Made by a program: the position numbers and the translations under genes
Shown here: in pieces, positions 37,916 to 46,684 of the stretch
How positions within the stretch are numbered: position 1 is the stretch's first letter
How the letters are laid out: each line of letters starts with the position of its first letter
Assembly: GCA_964542745.1 (NCBI GenBank)
Contig: CAZIVR010000006.1
Coordinates: 8,232 to 72,231 of the forward strand
Source: DATKAB01 sp964542745
Lineage (GTDB): Bacteria > Eisenbacteria > RBG-16-71-46
Reading direction: 5' to 3'
DNA length: 64,000 nt
The notes under the pieces: generated by a model
What the model was told of the DNA's origin: nothing
What the model saw: the letters and a program-made list of their open reading frames with translations, nothing else
Databases searched by the model: none

Positions 37916-37952
37916 CGCGCGCCGCGCGGGGCTTCTCCCCACGCGGCGCGCG
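37916..37952 (-). terminator. Strong hairpin after the spondin gene
   Basis: A 16-bp stem with one mismatch and a five-base loop, followed on the minus strand by GTGTTTCC. It sits 48 bp beyond the spondin-domain stop. A second perfect 9-bp stem lies at 37859-37883. Together they probably end transcription before the GMC operon promoter. Confidence 0.55.
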
Positions 37953-37999
37953 GCTTCCACCGATCGGGCGCGGCCCCATGACCGCCCCGCTCGCCCGCT

Positions 38000-38731
38000 T
38001 CAGTTGGCCGCCATCGCCTCCGGCGTGATCGTGACCTTGATCACTTCGGACACTCCGGGGACGCGGTAGCCCCCGGCCACCCGGACCTTGCCCTTCTCGG
38101 CCGGCCCGGTGTTGGGACCCGTCTGGCGCGGTCCCTGGTTGAGGCCCACGCCGGGTTCCTCGTCCACCTCGGTGCCCGCGTCCCACAGCCGGAACTTCGA
38201 CGTGATGTCGCCCGAGACCGCGCGGCCCTTTCCGTCCCACAGGGCGATGCCCTTCTCGTCGGGCGCGTAGAACCAGTCGTTCGACTGCCCGAACATCATC
38301 GCGGCGGTGAGCTTCTCGCCCGGATGGGCGGTGAAGCTGAAGGTGAAGCGCTTGCCGGGGAGCGCCGGGCCGGGCTTGTCGTCGCCGACCGGAATCGCGG
38401 CCGCGCCCACCATCCCCACGCCCTTCACGCCCTTGCAGGACTCCACCAGCTTCGAGGGATCGCCGTCCTCGGCGAGCATCTCGAGCCCCTGGCCACGGTC
38501 GGAGGCGCCCGTCTTGAAGAGCGGCGCGATCGAGGTGTGGGTGAGGTACAGCACCGGCGACGTGGGCGCGGGCGCCGTGCCGCCGGTCGAGAGCCGGAGC
38601 GAGGAGGCGGTGGACACGTTCTCGACCGTGACCGTGAAGCGGGTCGCGTGCTTCATGCCGTCGTGGTCGGCGAGCGCGAGGCCCGGGACCGCGGCCGCCG
38701 CGAGCGCGGCGAGGATCAGCGTGCGGGACAT
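38000..38731 (-). CDS. Exported spondin-domain protein
   Basis: A 243-residue protein with a signal peptide (about 1-21, ending GLALA). Most of the rest is a spondin-type domain: RFTVTVENVSTASSL near the start, LTHTSIAPLFKTG and MMFGQSNDWFYAP with the typical NDWF motif, then a C-terminal strand EVIKVTITPEA. Bacterial spondin-domain proteins are secreted and of unknown function, often beside DM13 proteins, as here. ATG with an AAAGGAG site. It follows the DM13 gene by 29 bp, so the two are co-transcribed. Confidence 0.85.
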   Translation of the reverse strand: MSRTLILAALAAAAVPGLALADHDGMKHATRFTVTVENVSTASSLRLSTGGTAPAPTSPVLYLTHTSIAPLFKTGASDRGQGLEMLAEDGDPSKLVESCKGVKGVGMVGAAAIPVGDDKPGPALPGKRFTFSFTAHPGEKLTAAMMFGQSNDWFYAPDEKGIALWDGKGRAVSGDITSKFRLWDAGTEVDEEPGVGLNQGPRQTGPNTGPAEKGKVRVAGGYRVPGVSEVIKVTITPEAMAAN

Positions 38732-38760
38732 GGAAGGGTCTCCTTTCGGGAGGTTTCGGG

Positions 38761-39645
38761 TTACGAGTGGATGGCGGAGAGGGGCGCGGTGCCGAAGTTC
38801 ACGCCGAAGCGCGCGCACCAGATCGTGACGGCGCGGTACTTCGTGAGATCGGTCCCGGCGGGGATGTCGTAGTTCTGGTCCCCCACGTTGCCCTTGAGGC
38901 TGCCGAGGTCCACGAAGCCGGCGCTCGTGACGGTGGCGTTGTCCGTCGCGTCGTCGGCCGCCACCAGGTAGACGTGCACGTCGGGACCGTTCGAGGTCTC
39001 GAAGTTCGTCAGGCGCAGCACCTGCCGGCCGCCCACGGCGTAGACGCCCGCCATGCCGTGGGTGTCGTGAGCGCCCTTGTGGAAGGCGCCCGCGAGGCTG
39101 GGCTGGACGCGACCCGGCATGGGATCGGCCGCCGCCGCGCCCGGCGCGTCCACGGCCTCGAGCGGGGCGGTGCCGAAGTTCACGCCGAAGCGCGCGCACC
39201 AGATGGTGACCGCGCGGTACTTCGAGAGATCGAGGTCCGCGGGCACCGCGTAGTTCTGGTCGCCCACGTTGCCCTTGATGCTGCCGAGATCCACGAACCC
39301 GGCCCCGGTGACCGTGGCGTTGTCCATCGCGTCCGGCGCCGCCACCAGGTAGACGTGCACGTCGGGACCGTTCGAGGTTTCGAAGTCGGTCAGGCGGAGC
39401 AGCCGCGAGCCGTCCGGCTGGCGGTAGATCGTGGCGACGCCGCGGGTCTCGTGGGAGCCCTTGTGGAAACGGCCCATCGTGACCATCGCCGGCATGGTGG
39501 CCGACGGCGTGGCCGCGGCCGTCGCGACCGGCAGGCTCTCGTTGACGCGGTCGCTGATGAACAGCCTCTCGGGGCGGAACGCGTACCAGCCGCCCACGCC
39601 CACGACCAGCAGGACCAGCGCGATGAGGATGTTGCGGGACTGCAT
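38761..39645 (-). CDS. Membrane-anchored protein with two DM13 domains
   Basis: A 294-residue protein. One N-terminal helix (about 5-22) is followed by two DM13 domains, about 52-168 and 180-292. Each has the pattern GxFHKGxHxTxG, LRLTxFETSNGPDVHVYLV, GxFVDLGxxKGNVGDQNY and VTIWCARFGVNFGTAPL. The single Cys in each WCARF motif is the hallmark residue. DM13 domains are proposed to take part in extracellular electron transfer or redox reactions, but evidence is limited. Internal duplication is obvious, with long identical stretches between halves. ATG with GGAGG upstream. Paired with the spondin gene. Confidence 0.9.
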   Translation of the reverse strand: MQSRNILIALVLLVVGVGGWYAFRPERLFISDRVNESLPVATAAATPSATMPAMVTMGRFHKGSHETRGVATIYRQPDGSRLLRLTDFETSNGPDVHVYLVAAPDAMDNATVTGAGFVDLGSIKGNVGDQNYAVPADLDLSKYRAVTIWCARFGVNFGTAPLEAVDAPGAAAADPMPGRVQPSLAGAFHKGAHDTHGMAGVYAVGGRQVLRLTNFETSNGPDVHVYLVAADDATDNATVTSAGFVDLGSLKGNVGDQNYDIPAGTDLTKYRAVTIWCARFGVNFGTAPLSAIHS

Positions 39646-39749
39646 GAAAGAACCTCCTTCGAAGACGGGTGAGACGGTCACGGGATTCGGTCCGTCGTGA
39701 GGAGGGAATGCGCGGCGGCACGGCGGGGTTCCCGGGCGCGGGACCGCGG

Positions 39750-40424
39750 CTAGTCGGCCGGCCCGTTCTCGATCAGCACGTGGGCGGCCTCGCGGGGCCG
39801 GTCGCGCTCGAGGTGCAGCTTCTGGGCGGGGAAGTAGATCTCGGCGTAGTCCGCGGCCAGCCGGCTGGCGGGCAGGCGCTCCTGGTTGCGCCGGACCGCC
39901 CGCGCCAGCGCGGTCTCGAACGGGCAATCCACCCACACCCGCAGGTCGTACCGGGGGCGCAGGTCCCGCCTCATCAGGAAGATCCCCTCGACGAGGACCA
40001 CGTCCACGTCGTTCCAGTCGTAACCGAGCCGCCGCGGTCCGCCGAGAAACGGGTGCGGGCGCTCGATCGCGAGCTGAAGGGTGCGATGGATCCGCAGCGG
40101 CTCCAGGACGCGCGAGAAGACCTCCTCGAAGTCGAAGGCGTTCCGGTAGAAATCCTCGCCCGGGCTCGCGCCGCCGGGGCGGGGGCTGAGGGGCCGGAGC
40201 CAGTCGTCGAGCCCGACCAGCGCCACGCGCGACCCGCGCCGCTCGAGGACCGCGGCGGTCTCCCGCGCGACCGTGCCCTTGCCCGCGGCGTCCACGCCGC
40301 TCACGGCCACGAGGCGCGCCCACGCCGGGCGAGCCGGGGCCGTCTCGAGCACGCGCGCGGCCAGCGCTTCGGCGCGCGCGGCGAGCCGCCCGGACCCCGC
40401 GGCCGGGCGCGACAGCGCGATCAC
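39750..40424 (-). CDS. Uridine-kinase-like P-loop protein
   Basis: A 224-residue nucleoside/phosphoribulokinase-family protein. P-loop at 43-51 (GVDAAGKGT), then LVGLDDWLRP, a DFYRN motif, VVLVEGIFLMRR and a C-terminal lid. Uridine kinases phosphorylate nucleosides; distant relatives act on other small molecules, and the substrate here is uncertain. GTG start in a GTGA overlap with the aquaporin stop (40421-40424). Last gene of the glucosidase-aquaporin operon; the 104 bp to the DM13 gene may contain a promoter. Confidence 0.8.
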   Translation of the reverse strand: MIALSRPAAGSGRLAARAEALAARVLETAPARPAWARLVAVSGVDAAGKGTVARETAAVLERRGSRVALVGLDDWLRPLSPRPGGASPGEDFYRNAFDFEEVFSRVLEPLRIHRTLQLAIERPHPFLGGPRRLGYDWNDVDVVLVEGIFLMRRDLRPRYDLRVWVDCPFETALARAVRRNQERLPASRLAADYAEIYFPAQKLHLERDRPREAAHVLIENGPAD

Positions 40425-41257
40425 GACGGGTCCGCCCGCCGCGCGTGCTCGCAGAAGATGCAGCGCACGCCGTCGGCGTGGTGGAACTTGGCGCAGCCCG
40501 CGCCGGGCGCGGGATGGAGCCTCCGGTAGAGCTCCGCCGCGGCCAGCATGCCGAGCGGCGGGGCGAGGAAGTAGATCCACCACGCGATCCAGACGCCGGC
40601 GACAGCGTCCGACGCGAAGGTGCGGGCCGGGTTCATGCTCATTCCCGAGAGCGGACCGAGCAGCGCGATGTAGAGCGCGACCGCGACGCCGGCGAACACG
40701 CCCGTGTAGCGCATGAGCCGCGCGCTGGCGTTGGCGGTGAGCACCAGGGTCATGAGCCCGAAGGACATGGCCAGCTCGGCCGCGAACGCCGCGGCGAAGC
40801 CGCGGGGCCCGGGAACCGTCACCGCGTAGTTCACCGCGGGGTCGGCGAGCCGGGGGCCGAGCAGCGACGCGCTGAACAGCACGCCGAGCGTGCCGCCCGC
40901 GAACTGCGCGGCCACGTAGCGGATCGCGTCGCGCGGCGCCACCCGCCCGAGGCGAAGGAACGCCAGCGTCACGCTCGGGTTCATGTGGGCCCCGGAGCGC
41001 ATGCCCCACGGCGAGTAGATGAGTCCGATCGCGGTGAGCCCCATGGCCGCGCCGACCAGCGCCCGGCGAAGATCGCCGTTCGGGATCGCGCCGCGCAGCG
41101 GCGAGCCGGGAAGCTCGAACAGCGCGCTGAAGGCGCAGGCCGAGACCATGAACAGCCCGAGCCCGAGCGCCTCGGCCCCGGTCTCGACCCAGTGGCTTTG
41201 CGCCCGGACGTCCGGCCGCGGCAGGGCGGCCTCCCGCGCCATGAGCGATCCACTCAC
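40421..41257 (-). CDS. Aquaporin/glycerol facilitator with Cys-rich tail
   Basis: A 278-residue MIP channel with six transmembrane helices and two half-helix motifs: NPS at 93-95 (HMNPSVTLA, where NPA is usual) and NPA at 209-211 followed by Arg (MSMNPARTF). After the last helix a tail of about 24 residues carries Cys255, Cys266 and Cys269 with His residues, a possible metal-binding motif not typical of aquaporins. It conducts water or small solutes. The GTG start overlaps the debranching enzyme stop (GTGA, 41254-41257); Met6 is an alternative. Its operon handles glucans, so osmotic balance is a plausible theme. Confidence 0.9.
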   Translation of the reverse strand: MSGSLMAREAALPRPDVRAQSHWVETGAEALGLGLFMVSACAFSALFELPGSPLRGAIPNGDLRRALVGAAMGLTAIGLIYSPWGMRSGAHMNPSVTLAFLRLGRVAPRDAIRYVAAQFAGGTLGVLFSASLLGPRLADPAVNYAVTVPGPRGFAAAFAAELAMSFGLMTLVLTANASARLMRYTGVFAGVAVALYIALLGPLSGMSMNPARTFASDAVAGVWIAWWIYFLAPPLGMLAAAELYRRLHPAPGAGCAKFHHADGVRCIFCEHARRADPS

Positions 41258-43317
41258 AGCGTGATGCCCGTCGCGGCCGGCGGCGCGCCGGCGCGCGCTC
41301 CCGGGCCGCGCGGCGCAGGGGCTTCCGCGCGCCCGGTCTCGACTCCCGCGGGAGCTTCGGCCGCGGGGCGGCCCGCGCCCGCGAGCACTCCCGCCTCGAG
41401 GCGAAGCACCTCGCCCACCGACCACGCCTGGAACGGGCAGCCGCGCGGCGCGTGCGGCGGTTCGGCGTCGGCGATCTCCGGGAGGTGGCCGATTCCCGCG
41501 GCGTCGAGATGGCGGAGCAGCGGAACGACGAAGCGCTCGCGCGCCTCGGCCTTCGCGGCGGGCGTGCCGCCGCGCACGCGCACCCACGCCTCCACGAACG
41601 CGCCGGCGAGCCACGGCCACACCGTGCCCTGGTGGTAGGCGCCGTCGCGCTCGGGCACGCCGCCCTCGTAGCGCGGGGCGTAGCCCGCTTCGCCCGGAGC
41701 GAGCGACCGGGGCCCGAGCGGCGTCCAGAGCCGGGCTTCGGCCGCGTCCACGAGCCGGCGGGCGCGGGCCCCGGTCAGGAGCGGCCGCGGGAGCCCGCCG
41801 ACCGCGAAGAGCTGGTTGGGCCGGAAGGCCGGGTCCACCGCCCCCGGCACGTGGTCCACGTCCACCACGTCGTAGAGCCCGCCGGCCGCCTCGTTCCAGA
41901 AGCGCGACGCGAACGACGCGAGCGCCCGGTCGCGGATCGCGGCCCAGCGCGGATCGTGCTCCGCGCCGAAATCGAGGGCGTTGATCCACAGCGCCTGGAT
42001 CTCGACCGCCTTGCCGGTGCGGGGCGTCACGACCCGGTCGCCGACTTTGGCGTCCATCCACGTGAGCTGCACGCCGGGCTCGCCGGAGGCGATCAGGCCG
42101 TCGGAATCCATGCGGATCCCGTAGCGCGTGCCGCGCTCGTACCCGGAGAGGATCGCCTGCGTGGCGGCGACGAGCGCGCGGCGGCTGGCCGCCGGCACGC
42201 GCTTCCCCGCGGCCGCGCAGGCGTCGAGCCACTCGCCCGCCGCCACCGCGTACCAGAGCGAGGCGTCCACCGCGTTGTACTCGGGCTCCCCCGCGTCGGC
42301 GAAACGGTTGGGGAGCATGCCCTCGCTCACGGCCCCGGCCCACTCGAGCAGGATCTTCCCGGCCACGTCGAGGCGGCCCCCCGCGAGGCACAGGCCGCGC
42401 AGCGCGATGAAGGTGTCGCGGCCCCAGTCGGTGAACCAGGGGTAGCCGGCCACGATCGTGGCGCCCTCGCCCCGCTTCACGAGGTAGGCGTCGGCCGCGC
42501 GGTGCAGCGGGCCCGGGAACGCGGCGCGGCGCTTCCGCTCGGCCGCGCGCAGGCGGCGCGCGGCGCGCGCCAGCGGTTCTCCGCGGGTCGCGGCCGCCTC
42601 GGCCTCAGGGCCGGCACACAGCAGCCAGGTGGCCTCGCCGGCCTCGAGGTCGAAGTGGAATTCCCCGGGAGCGGCGAGATCCTCGATGAAGTCCAGCCCG
42701 CGGCGCCGCTCCTCCTCGTATTGGAACGAACGGAACCACTCGGGAGCCCGGTCGAACCCGCCGTCGTGCCGCGCGACCACCGGCGGCAGCCCCGGGTAGG
42801 CGCCGAACGCCACGCGCCCCTCGCCCGCCTCGCTCGGAAACGGGAACGCCGCGCTTTCGTGGTGCAGCGCGTGCGAGTCGCGCCCCGAGAGCAGCGGCTT
42901 CACGTGCAGGCGCGCCGCCCCCGTCCCGGCCGTGCGCCGCCACGTCACGAGCGTCGCCGCCACACCCTTCGGCACCAGCACCTCCTGCTCGACGCGCGTG
43001 CCGTCGGGGAGCGCGAACGTCCAGCGTGGCCACGGCTCCGGTTCGAACTCGACGAGCCGCGAGGCCCCGTCCGGGTGCGTGACGCCCGGCGCGTAACGCT
43101 GGCTCGAGATCGCCCACGTGCCGGCGGCGGTCTCGACCCACGCCTCGAAGCCGTTCACCAGCACGCTGCGGCCGGTGGGCGGCGTCACCGCCGCGAGCAG
43201 CAGCGCGTGGTAGCGCCGGGTGCGCACGCCCGACACCGTGCCCGAGGCGAAGCCGCCCAGGCCGTCGGCCTCGAGCCATTCGGCGTCCGGCGCGAAGCGG
43301 AGCGCGGGCCCGCTCAC
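41254..43317 (-). CDS. Amylo-alpha-1,6-glucosidase (glycogen debranching) family
   Basis: A 687-residue enzyme. The N-terminal debranching-enzyme domain (about 10-260) starts with the WLEADGLGGFASGTVSG motif. The catalytic (alpha/alpha)6 barrel at about 290-660 contains YPWFTDWGRDTFIALRGL, NAVDASLWY and the GVQLTWMDAKVG segment in which the catalytic acid is expected. It removes alpha-1,6 branches from glycogen-like glucans. Cytoplasmic; no signal peptide. GTG start in a GTGA overlap with the MGH1-like gene. The C-terminal 45 residues are a Pro/Ala/Gly-rich tail. Confidence 0.92.
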   Translation of the reverse strand: MSGPALRFAPDAEWLEADGLGGFASGTVSGVRTRRYHALLLAAVTPPTGRSVLVNGFEAWVETAAGTWAISSQRYAPGVTHPDGASRLVEFEPEPWPRWTFALPDGTRVEQEVLVPKGVAATLVTWRRTAGTGAARLHVKPLLSGRDSHALHHESAAFPFPSEAGEGRVAFGAYPGLPPVVARHDGGFDRAPEWFRSFQYEEERRRGLDFIEDLAAPGEFHFDLEAGEATWLLCAGPEAEAAATRGEPLARAARRLRAAERKRRAAFPGPLHRAADAYLVKRGEGATIVAGYPWFTDWGRDTFIALRGLCLAGGRLDVAGKILLEWAGAVSEGMLPNRFADAGEPEYNAVDASLWYAVAAGEWLDACAAAGKRVPAASRRALVAATQAILSGYERGTRYGIRMDSDGLIASGEPGVQLTWMDAKVGDRVVTPRTGKAVEIQALWINALDFGAEHDPRWAAIRDRALASFASRFWNEAAGGLYDVVDVDHVPGAVDPAFRPNQLFAVGGLPRPLLTGARARRLVDAAEARLWTPLGPRSLAPGEAGYAPRYEGGVPERDGAYHQGTVWPWLAGAFVEAWVRVRGGTPAAKAEARERFVVPLLRHLDAAGIGHLPEIADAEPPHAPRGCPFQAWSVGEVLRLEAGVLAGAGRPAAEAPAGVETGRAEAPAPRGPGARAGAPPAATGITL

Positions 43318-46037
43318 GGCTGCGCCGCCTTCGCGGCCGCGCGCGGCGTCACGCCGCTCAGCATCAGCTTCTCCCCCTCGCGGGCCCGGGCCGCGTCCTC
43401 GATGCAGCGCACCGCGAGCGCGGTCCACCCGGTCTGGTGCGAGGCCCCCACGCCGCGTCCCGAGTCGCCGTGGAAGTACTCGTAGAAGAGCACGAGGTCG
43501 CGCCACGCCGGGTCCGAACGGTAGCGCGCCTCGTCGCCGTGGCAGGGGCGCGCGCCGAAATCGTCGCGCAGGAACAGCCGGCCGAGCCGCGACTGCAGTT
43601 CGCGCGCCACCTGGTCGAGCGTCATCCACTGCCCCGAGCCGGTCGGGCACTCGACGCGCACGTGATCGCCGTAGAAGTGCGAGTAGCGCTCGAGCGCCTC
43701 GATCAGCAGGTAGTTCAAGGGGAACCACACCGGTCCCCGCCAGTTGGAGTTGCCGCCGAACAGGCCGGTGTCGGACTCGCCGGGCGTGTACGTGACCCGG
43801 TGCTCCTCGCCGTCCACCTGGAGCACGAAGGGCTTCCGCTCGTGGACCTTCGAGACCGAGCGCACGCCGTGGGGCGAGAGGAACTCGCTCTCGTCGAGCA
43901 CGTAGCGCAGCACCCGCACCAGGCGCTCCTTCGAGGGAATCGCCAGCAACCGGTGGCCGTGCCCGCCGCCCTCGACCATCATGTACGAGATGTGCCGGGC
44001 GAGGTCGGAGCGGTGCTCGAGGAACCAGTCCATGCGCTTGCGGAAGCCCGGCAGGCGCTCGAGCACGTTCTCCTCGAGGATCTCCACCGCGAACAGCGGG
44101 ATCACCCCCACCAGCGAACGGATGCGCAGCGGCATGTGGGTGTGGTCCACGTGGAGCTGGTCGTAGTAGAACCCGTCGGTCTCGTCCCACAGCCCGGTGC
44201 CGCCGAGCGTGTTGATGGCGTCGGTGATGGCGACGAAGTGCTCGAAGAACTTGCTGGCGAGATCCTCGTAGGCCGGGTCCTCGCTCGCGAGCTCGAGGGC
44301 CATCGAGAGCATCGTGGAGCAGTAGAACGCCATCCACGCGGTGCCGTCGGCCTGCTCGAGGTGGCCGCCGCCCGGCAGCGGCTTCGAGCGGTCGAACACC
44401 CCGATGTTGTCGAGCCCGAGGAAGCCGCCGCCGAACAGGTGGTGTCCCTCGAGGTCCTTGCGGTTCACCCACCACGTGAAGTTGATCAGCAGCTTCTGGA
44501 AACAGCGCTGCAGGAACAGCCGGTCGCGGCCGCCGCGCGGCCCGGTCATCTTGTAGACGCGCCAGCACGCCCACGCGTGCACCGGCGGATTCACGTCGCC
44601 CAGCGCGAACTCGTAGGCCGGGAGCTGGCCGTTCGGGTGCATGTACCACTCGCGGAGGAACAGCACGAGCTGCTGCTTCGCGAACTCGGGATCCACCTGC
44701 GCGAACGGGATCATGTGGAACGCCAGGTCCCACGCCGCGTACCAGGGGTACTCCCACTTGTCGGGCATCGAGATCACGTCGCGGTTGTGCAGGTGGCCCC
44801 AGTCCGCGTTGCGGCCGCGGCGCCGCGACGCGGGAGGCGCCGGCTGCGAGGGGTCGCCCTCCAGCCAGTCGCTCACCACGTAGTGGTAGAACTGCTTGGA
44901 CCACAGCAGCCCGGCGTAGCCCTGCCGCACCACGCGCCGCTCGTCGTCGCTGGCCGACTCCGGCAGGCGGTCCGCGAAGAACGCGTCGGCCTCGGCGAGG
45001 CGCCGCTCGAAGATCGCGTCGAACTCGGGCCCGAGCGCGTCGCCCGGATCGGCCGCCGCCGAGGCGAGGCGGAGCTTCACGGTGATCTCGCCGCCGGCCG
45101 GGACCTCGACGCGATGGTAGACGCCGGCCTTGGTGCCGACGTGCCGCGGGTTCACCGCCACCGAGCGGCCCTTCACGATGTACTCGTGGAAGGCGTCCTT
45201 CACGAAGGGGTTCGGGTTGTCGGCCCCGAACAGGCGCTGCTGGTTGGTCTCGTTCTCGGTGAAGATCAGGGCGGGCCGGCGCCCGTACGGGCCGGCCCCG
45301 GCGAACAGGCGGAACTCGCCGAGCGTCGCGTGGCGCGCCGACACCGTCGAGTCGTCGAGGCGGCGCATCTCGGGCTTGGCCCAGTTCTCGTCGTCGTTCC
45401 GGCCCCAGCTCCAGGTGTTGCGGAACCACAGGGTGGGCAGCAGGTGGAGCACCGAAGCCTCGGGGCCGCGGTTCGTGACGGTGAGCCGCACCAGCACGTC
45501 GTCGGGCCCGGCCTTGGCGTACTCGGCCTGCACGTCGAAGTAGCGGTTCTCGTCGAAGGCGCCGGTGTCGAGCAGCTCGAGCTCGGGGTCGAGCTTGCCG
45601 CGCCGGGCGTTCTCCTCCACCAGGCGCGCGTAGGGAAATTCGGCCTGCGGGTACTTGTAGAGCGCCCGCATGTAGGAGTGCGTCGGCGTGGAGTCGAGGT
45701 AGTAGTAGCACTCCTTCACGTCCTCGCCGTGGTTGCCCTCGGGCCCGGTCAGGCCGAACAGGCGCTCCTTCAGGATCGGGTCGCGCCCGTTCCACAGGGC
45801 CACCGCGAAGCACAGGCGGCACTCGCGGTCGGTGATCCCGAGCAGCCCGTCCTCGCCCCACCGGTAGGCCCGGCTGCGCGCGTGGTCGTGCGGCAGGTAC
45901 TCCCAGCACGCGCCGCCCTCCGAGTAGTCCTCGCGCACCGTGCCCCACTGGCGTTCGGAGAGGTAGGGCCCCCAGCGCTTCCAGTTCTTCTCGCGGCGCG
46001 CGTCCTCTTCGAGGCGCCTCAGCTCGGGATTCGACAC
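43314..46037 (-). CDS. MGH1-like (GH63-type) glucosidase
   Basis: A 907-residue protein of the mannosylglycerate-hydrolase-like GH63 superfamily. It opens with KNWKRWGPYLSERQWGTVREDYS and contains WEYLPHDHARSRAYRWGEDGL, GNHGEDVKECYYYLDS, NFTWWVNRKD and, near the end, SNWRGPVWFPLNYLLIEALE and HQTGWTALA, the usual barrel motifs. It probably cleaves glucose from short glycosides or trehalose-like compatible solutes. GTG at 46037 with GAGGTG upstream gives the start seen in relatives; an ATG at 46091, one base after the preceding stop, would add 18 residues and would be translationally coupled. It overlaps the next gene by GTGA. Confidence 0.9.
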   Translation of the reverse strand: MSNPELRRLEEDARREKNWKRWGPYLSERQWGTVREDYSEGGACWEYLPHDHARSRAYRWGEDGLLGITDRECRLCFAVALWNGRDPILKERLFGLTGPEGNHGEDVKECYYYLDSTPTHSYMRALYKYPQAEFPYARLVEENARRGKLDPELELLDTGAFDENRYFDVQAEYAKAGPDDVLVRLTVTNRGPEASVLHLLPTLWFRNTWSWGRNDDENWAKPEMRRLDDSTVSARHATLGEFRLFAGAGPYGRRPALIFTENETNQQRLFGADNPNPFVKDAFHEYIVKGRSVAVNPRHVGTKAGVYHRVEVPAGGEITVKLRLASAAADPGDALGPEFDAIFERRLAEADAFFADRLPESASDDERRVVRQGYAGLLWSKQFYHYVVSDWLEGDPSQPAPPASRRRGRNADWGHLHNRDVISMPDKWEYPWYAAWDLAFHMIPFAQVDPEFAKQQLVLFLREWYMHPNGQLPAYEFALGDVNPPVHAWACWRVYKMTGPRGGRDRLFLQRCFQKLLINFTWWVNRKDLEGHHLFGGGFLGLDNIGVFDRSKPLPGGGHLEQADGTAWMAFYCSTMLSMALELASEDPAYEDLASKFFEHFVAITDAINTLGGTGLWDETDGFYYDQLHVDHTHMPLRIRSLVGVIPLFAVEILEENVLERLPGFRKRMDWFLEHRSDLARHISYMMVEGGGHGHRLLAIPSKERLVRVLRYVLDESEFLSPHGVRSVSKVHERKPFVLQVDGEEHRVTYTPGESDTGLFGGNSNWRGPVWFPLNYLLIEALERYSHFYGDHVRVECPTGSGQWMTLDQVARELQSRLGRLFLRDDFGARPCHGDEARYRSDPAWRDLVLFYEYFHGDSGRGVGASHQTGWTALAVRCIEDAARAREGEKLMLSGVTPRAAAKAAQP

Positions 46038-46092
46038 GGGTTGGGCACCTCGCGGGTGGGGTCGCGGACGGGTTCCGTTCCGGGCGCCCATT

Positions 46093-46314
46093 TCAGTGCA
46101 CGTCCCGGAAGAACTCGCACTCCATCTCGATCTGGCGCTGCAGCAGGTACGGCACCAGCGTTCCGCATCGGCACTCGCCGCCGCACCGGCACACCGGGAC
46201 CGAAGCCGCGACCGGCGACGCGACGGCCCGCGCCGGCGCCGCCCCGCGCGGGGCTCGCACGAACCCCGCGACGCCGCCGAATCCGTGCCATTGGACCACT
46301 TCGACCCACGTCAT
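46093..46314 (-). CDS. Small Cys-rich hypothetical protein
   Basis: A 73-residue protein, not recognised. It begins MTWVEVVQWHGFGGVAGF, has an Ala/Arg/Pro middle and then CRCGGECRCG, a tight four-Cys cluster suited to metal binding, before a C-terminal helix (LLQRQIEMECEFFRD). The ATG lies one base after the TGA of the small gene upstream, and its own stop lies just before the glucosidase. This tight packing is the main argument that it is real. Confidence 0.55.
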   Translation of the reverse strand: MTWVEVVQWHGFGGVAGFVRAPRGAAPARAVASPVAASVPVCRCGGECRCGTLVPYLLQRQIEMECEFFRDVH

Positions 46315-46315
46315 G

Positions 46316-46510
46316 TCACTGCCCTCCCTGCGAGCCGGGAACGGTGCCGCCGTCCACCCGGTCGCGCACCGCGGAAGCGAGGGCGAGGTCGGCGTGGAGC
46401 CGGAGGCGCGTCCAGCGCGGCGGCGTCTCGTACTCCTCCTCGTCGCGCGCGTAGGCGCGGCGCGGGGGATCGAGGTGGCGCGACGTCTGGTGCGGGTGCT
46501 CCGGTCCCAT
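46316..46510 (-). CDS. Small hypothetical protein, head of glucosidase operon
   Basis: A 64-residue protein, not recognised: charged N-terminal half (HPHQTSRHLDPPRRAYARDE), then a helix (LHADLALASAVRDRVDGG). The start ATG has an excellent GGAGGA site five bases upstream and the stop is one base from the next start, so it is probably translated. It has no signal peptide or Cys. Confidence 0.5.
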   Translation of the reverse strand: MGPEHPHQTSRHLDPPRRAYARDEEEYETPPRWTRLRLHADLALASAVRDRVDGGTVPGSQGGQ

Positions 46511-46684
46511 ACGTTCCTCCCGGCTTCCGGCGTGGCGCCGGCGGCGATCGGTCGGGCCGAGGATCGGATCCCGACGCGGGATGGAATGCGGAGGGGCCGG
46601 GGCCGGTTCCCGCCCGCGCTCCCGGATCGGGACCGCGCGGGCCCGCGGGCGCGGCGGGGCCCGAGCGGGCCCGGCCGCGGGGGC

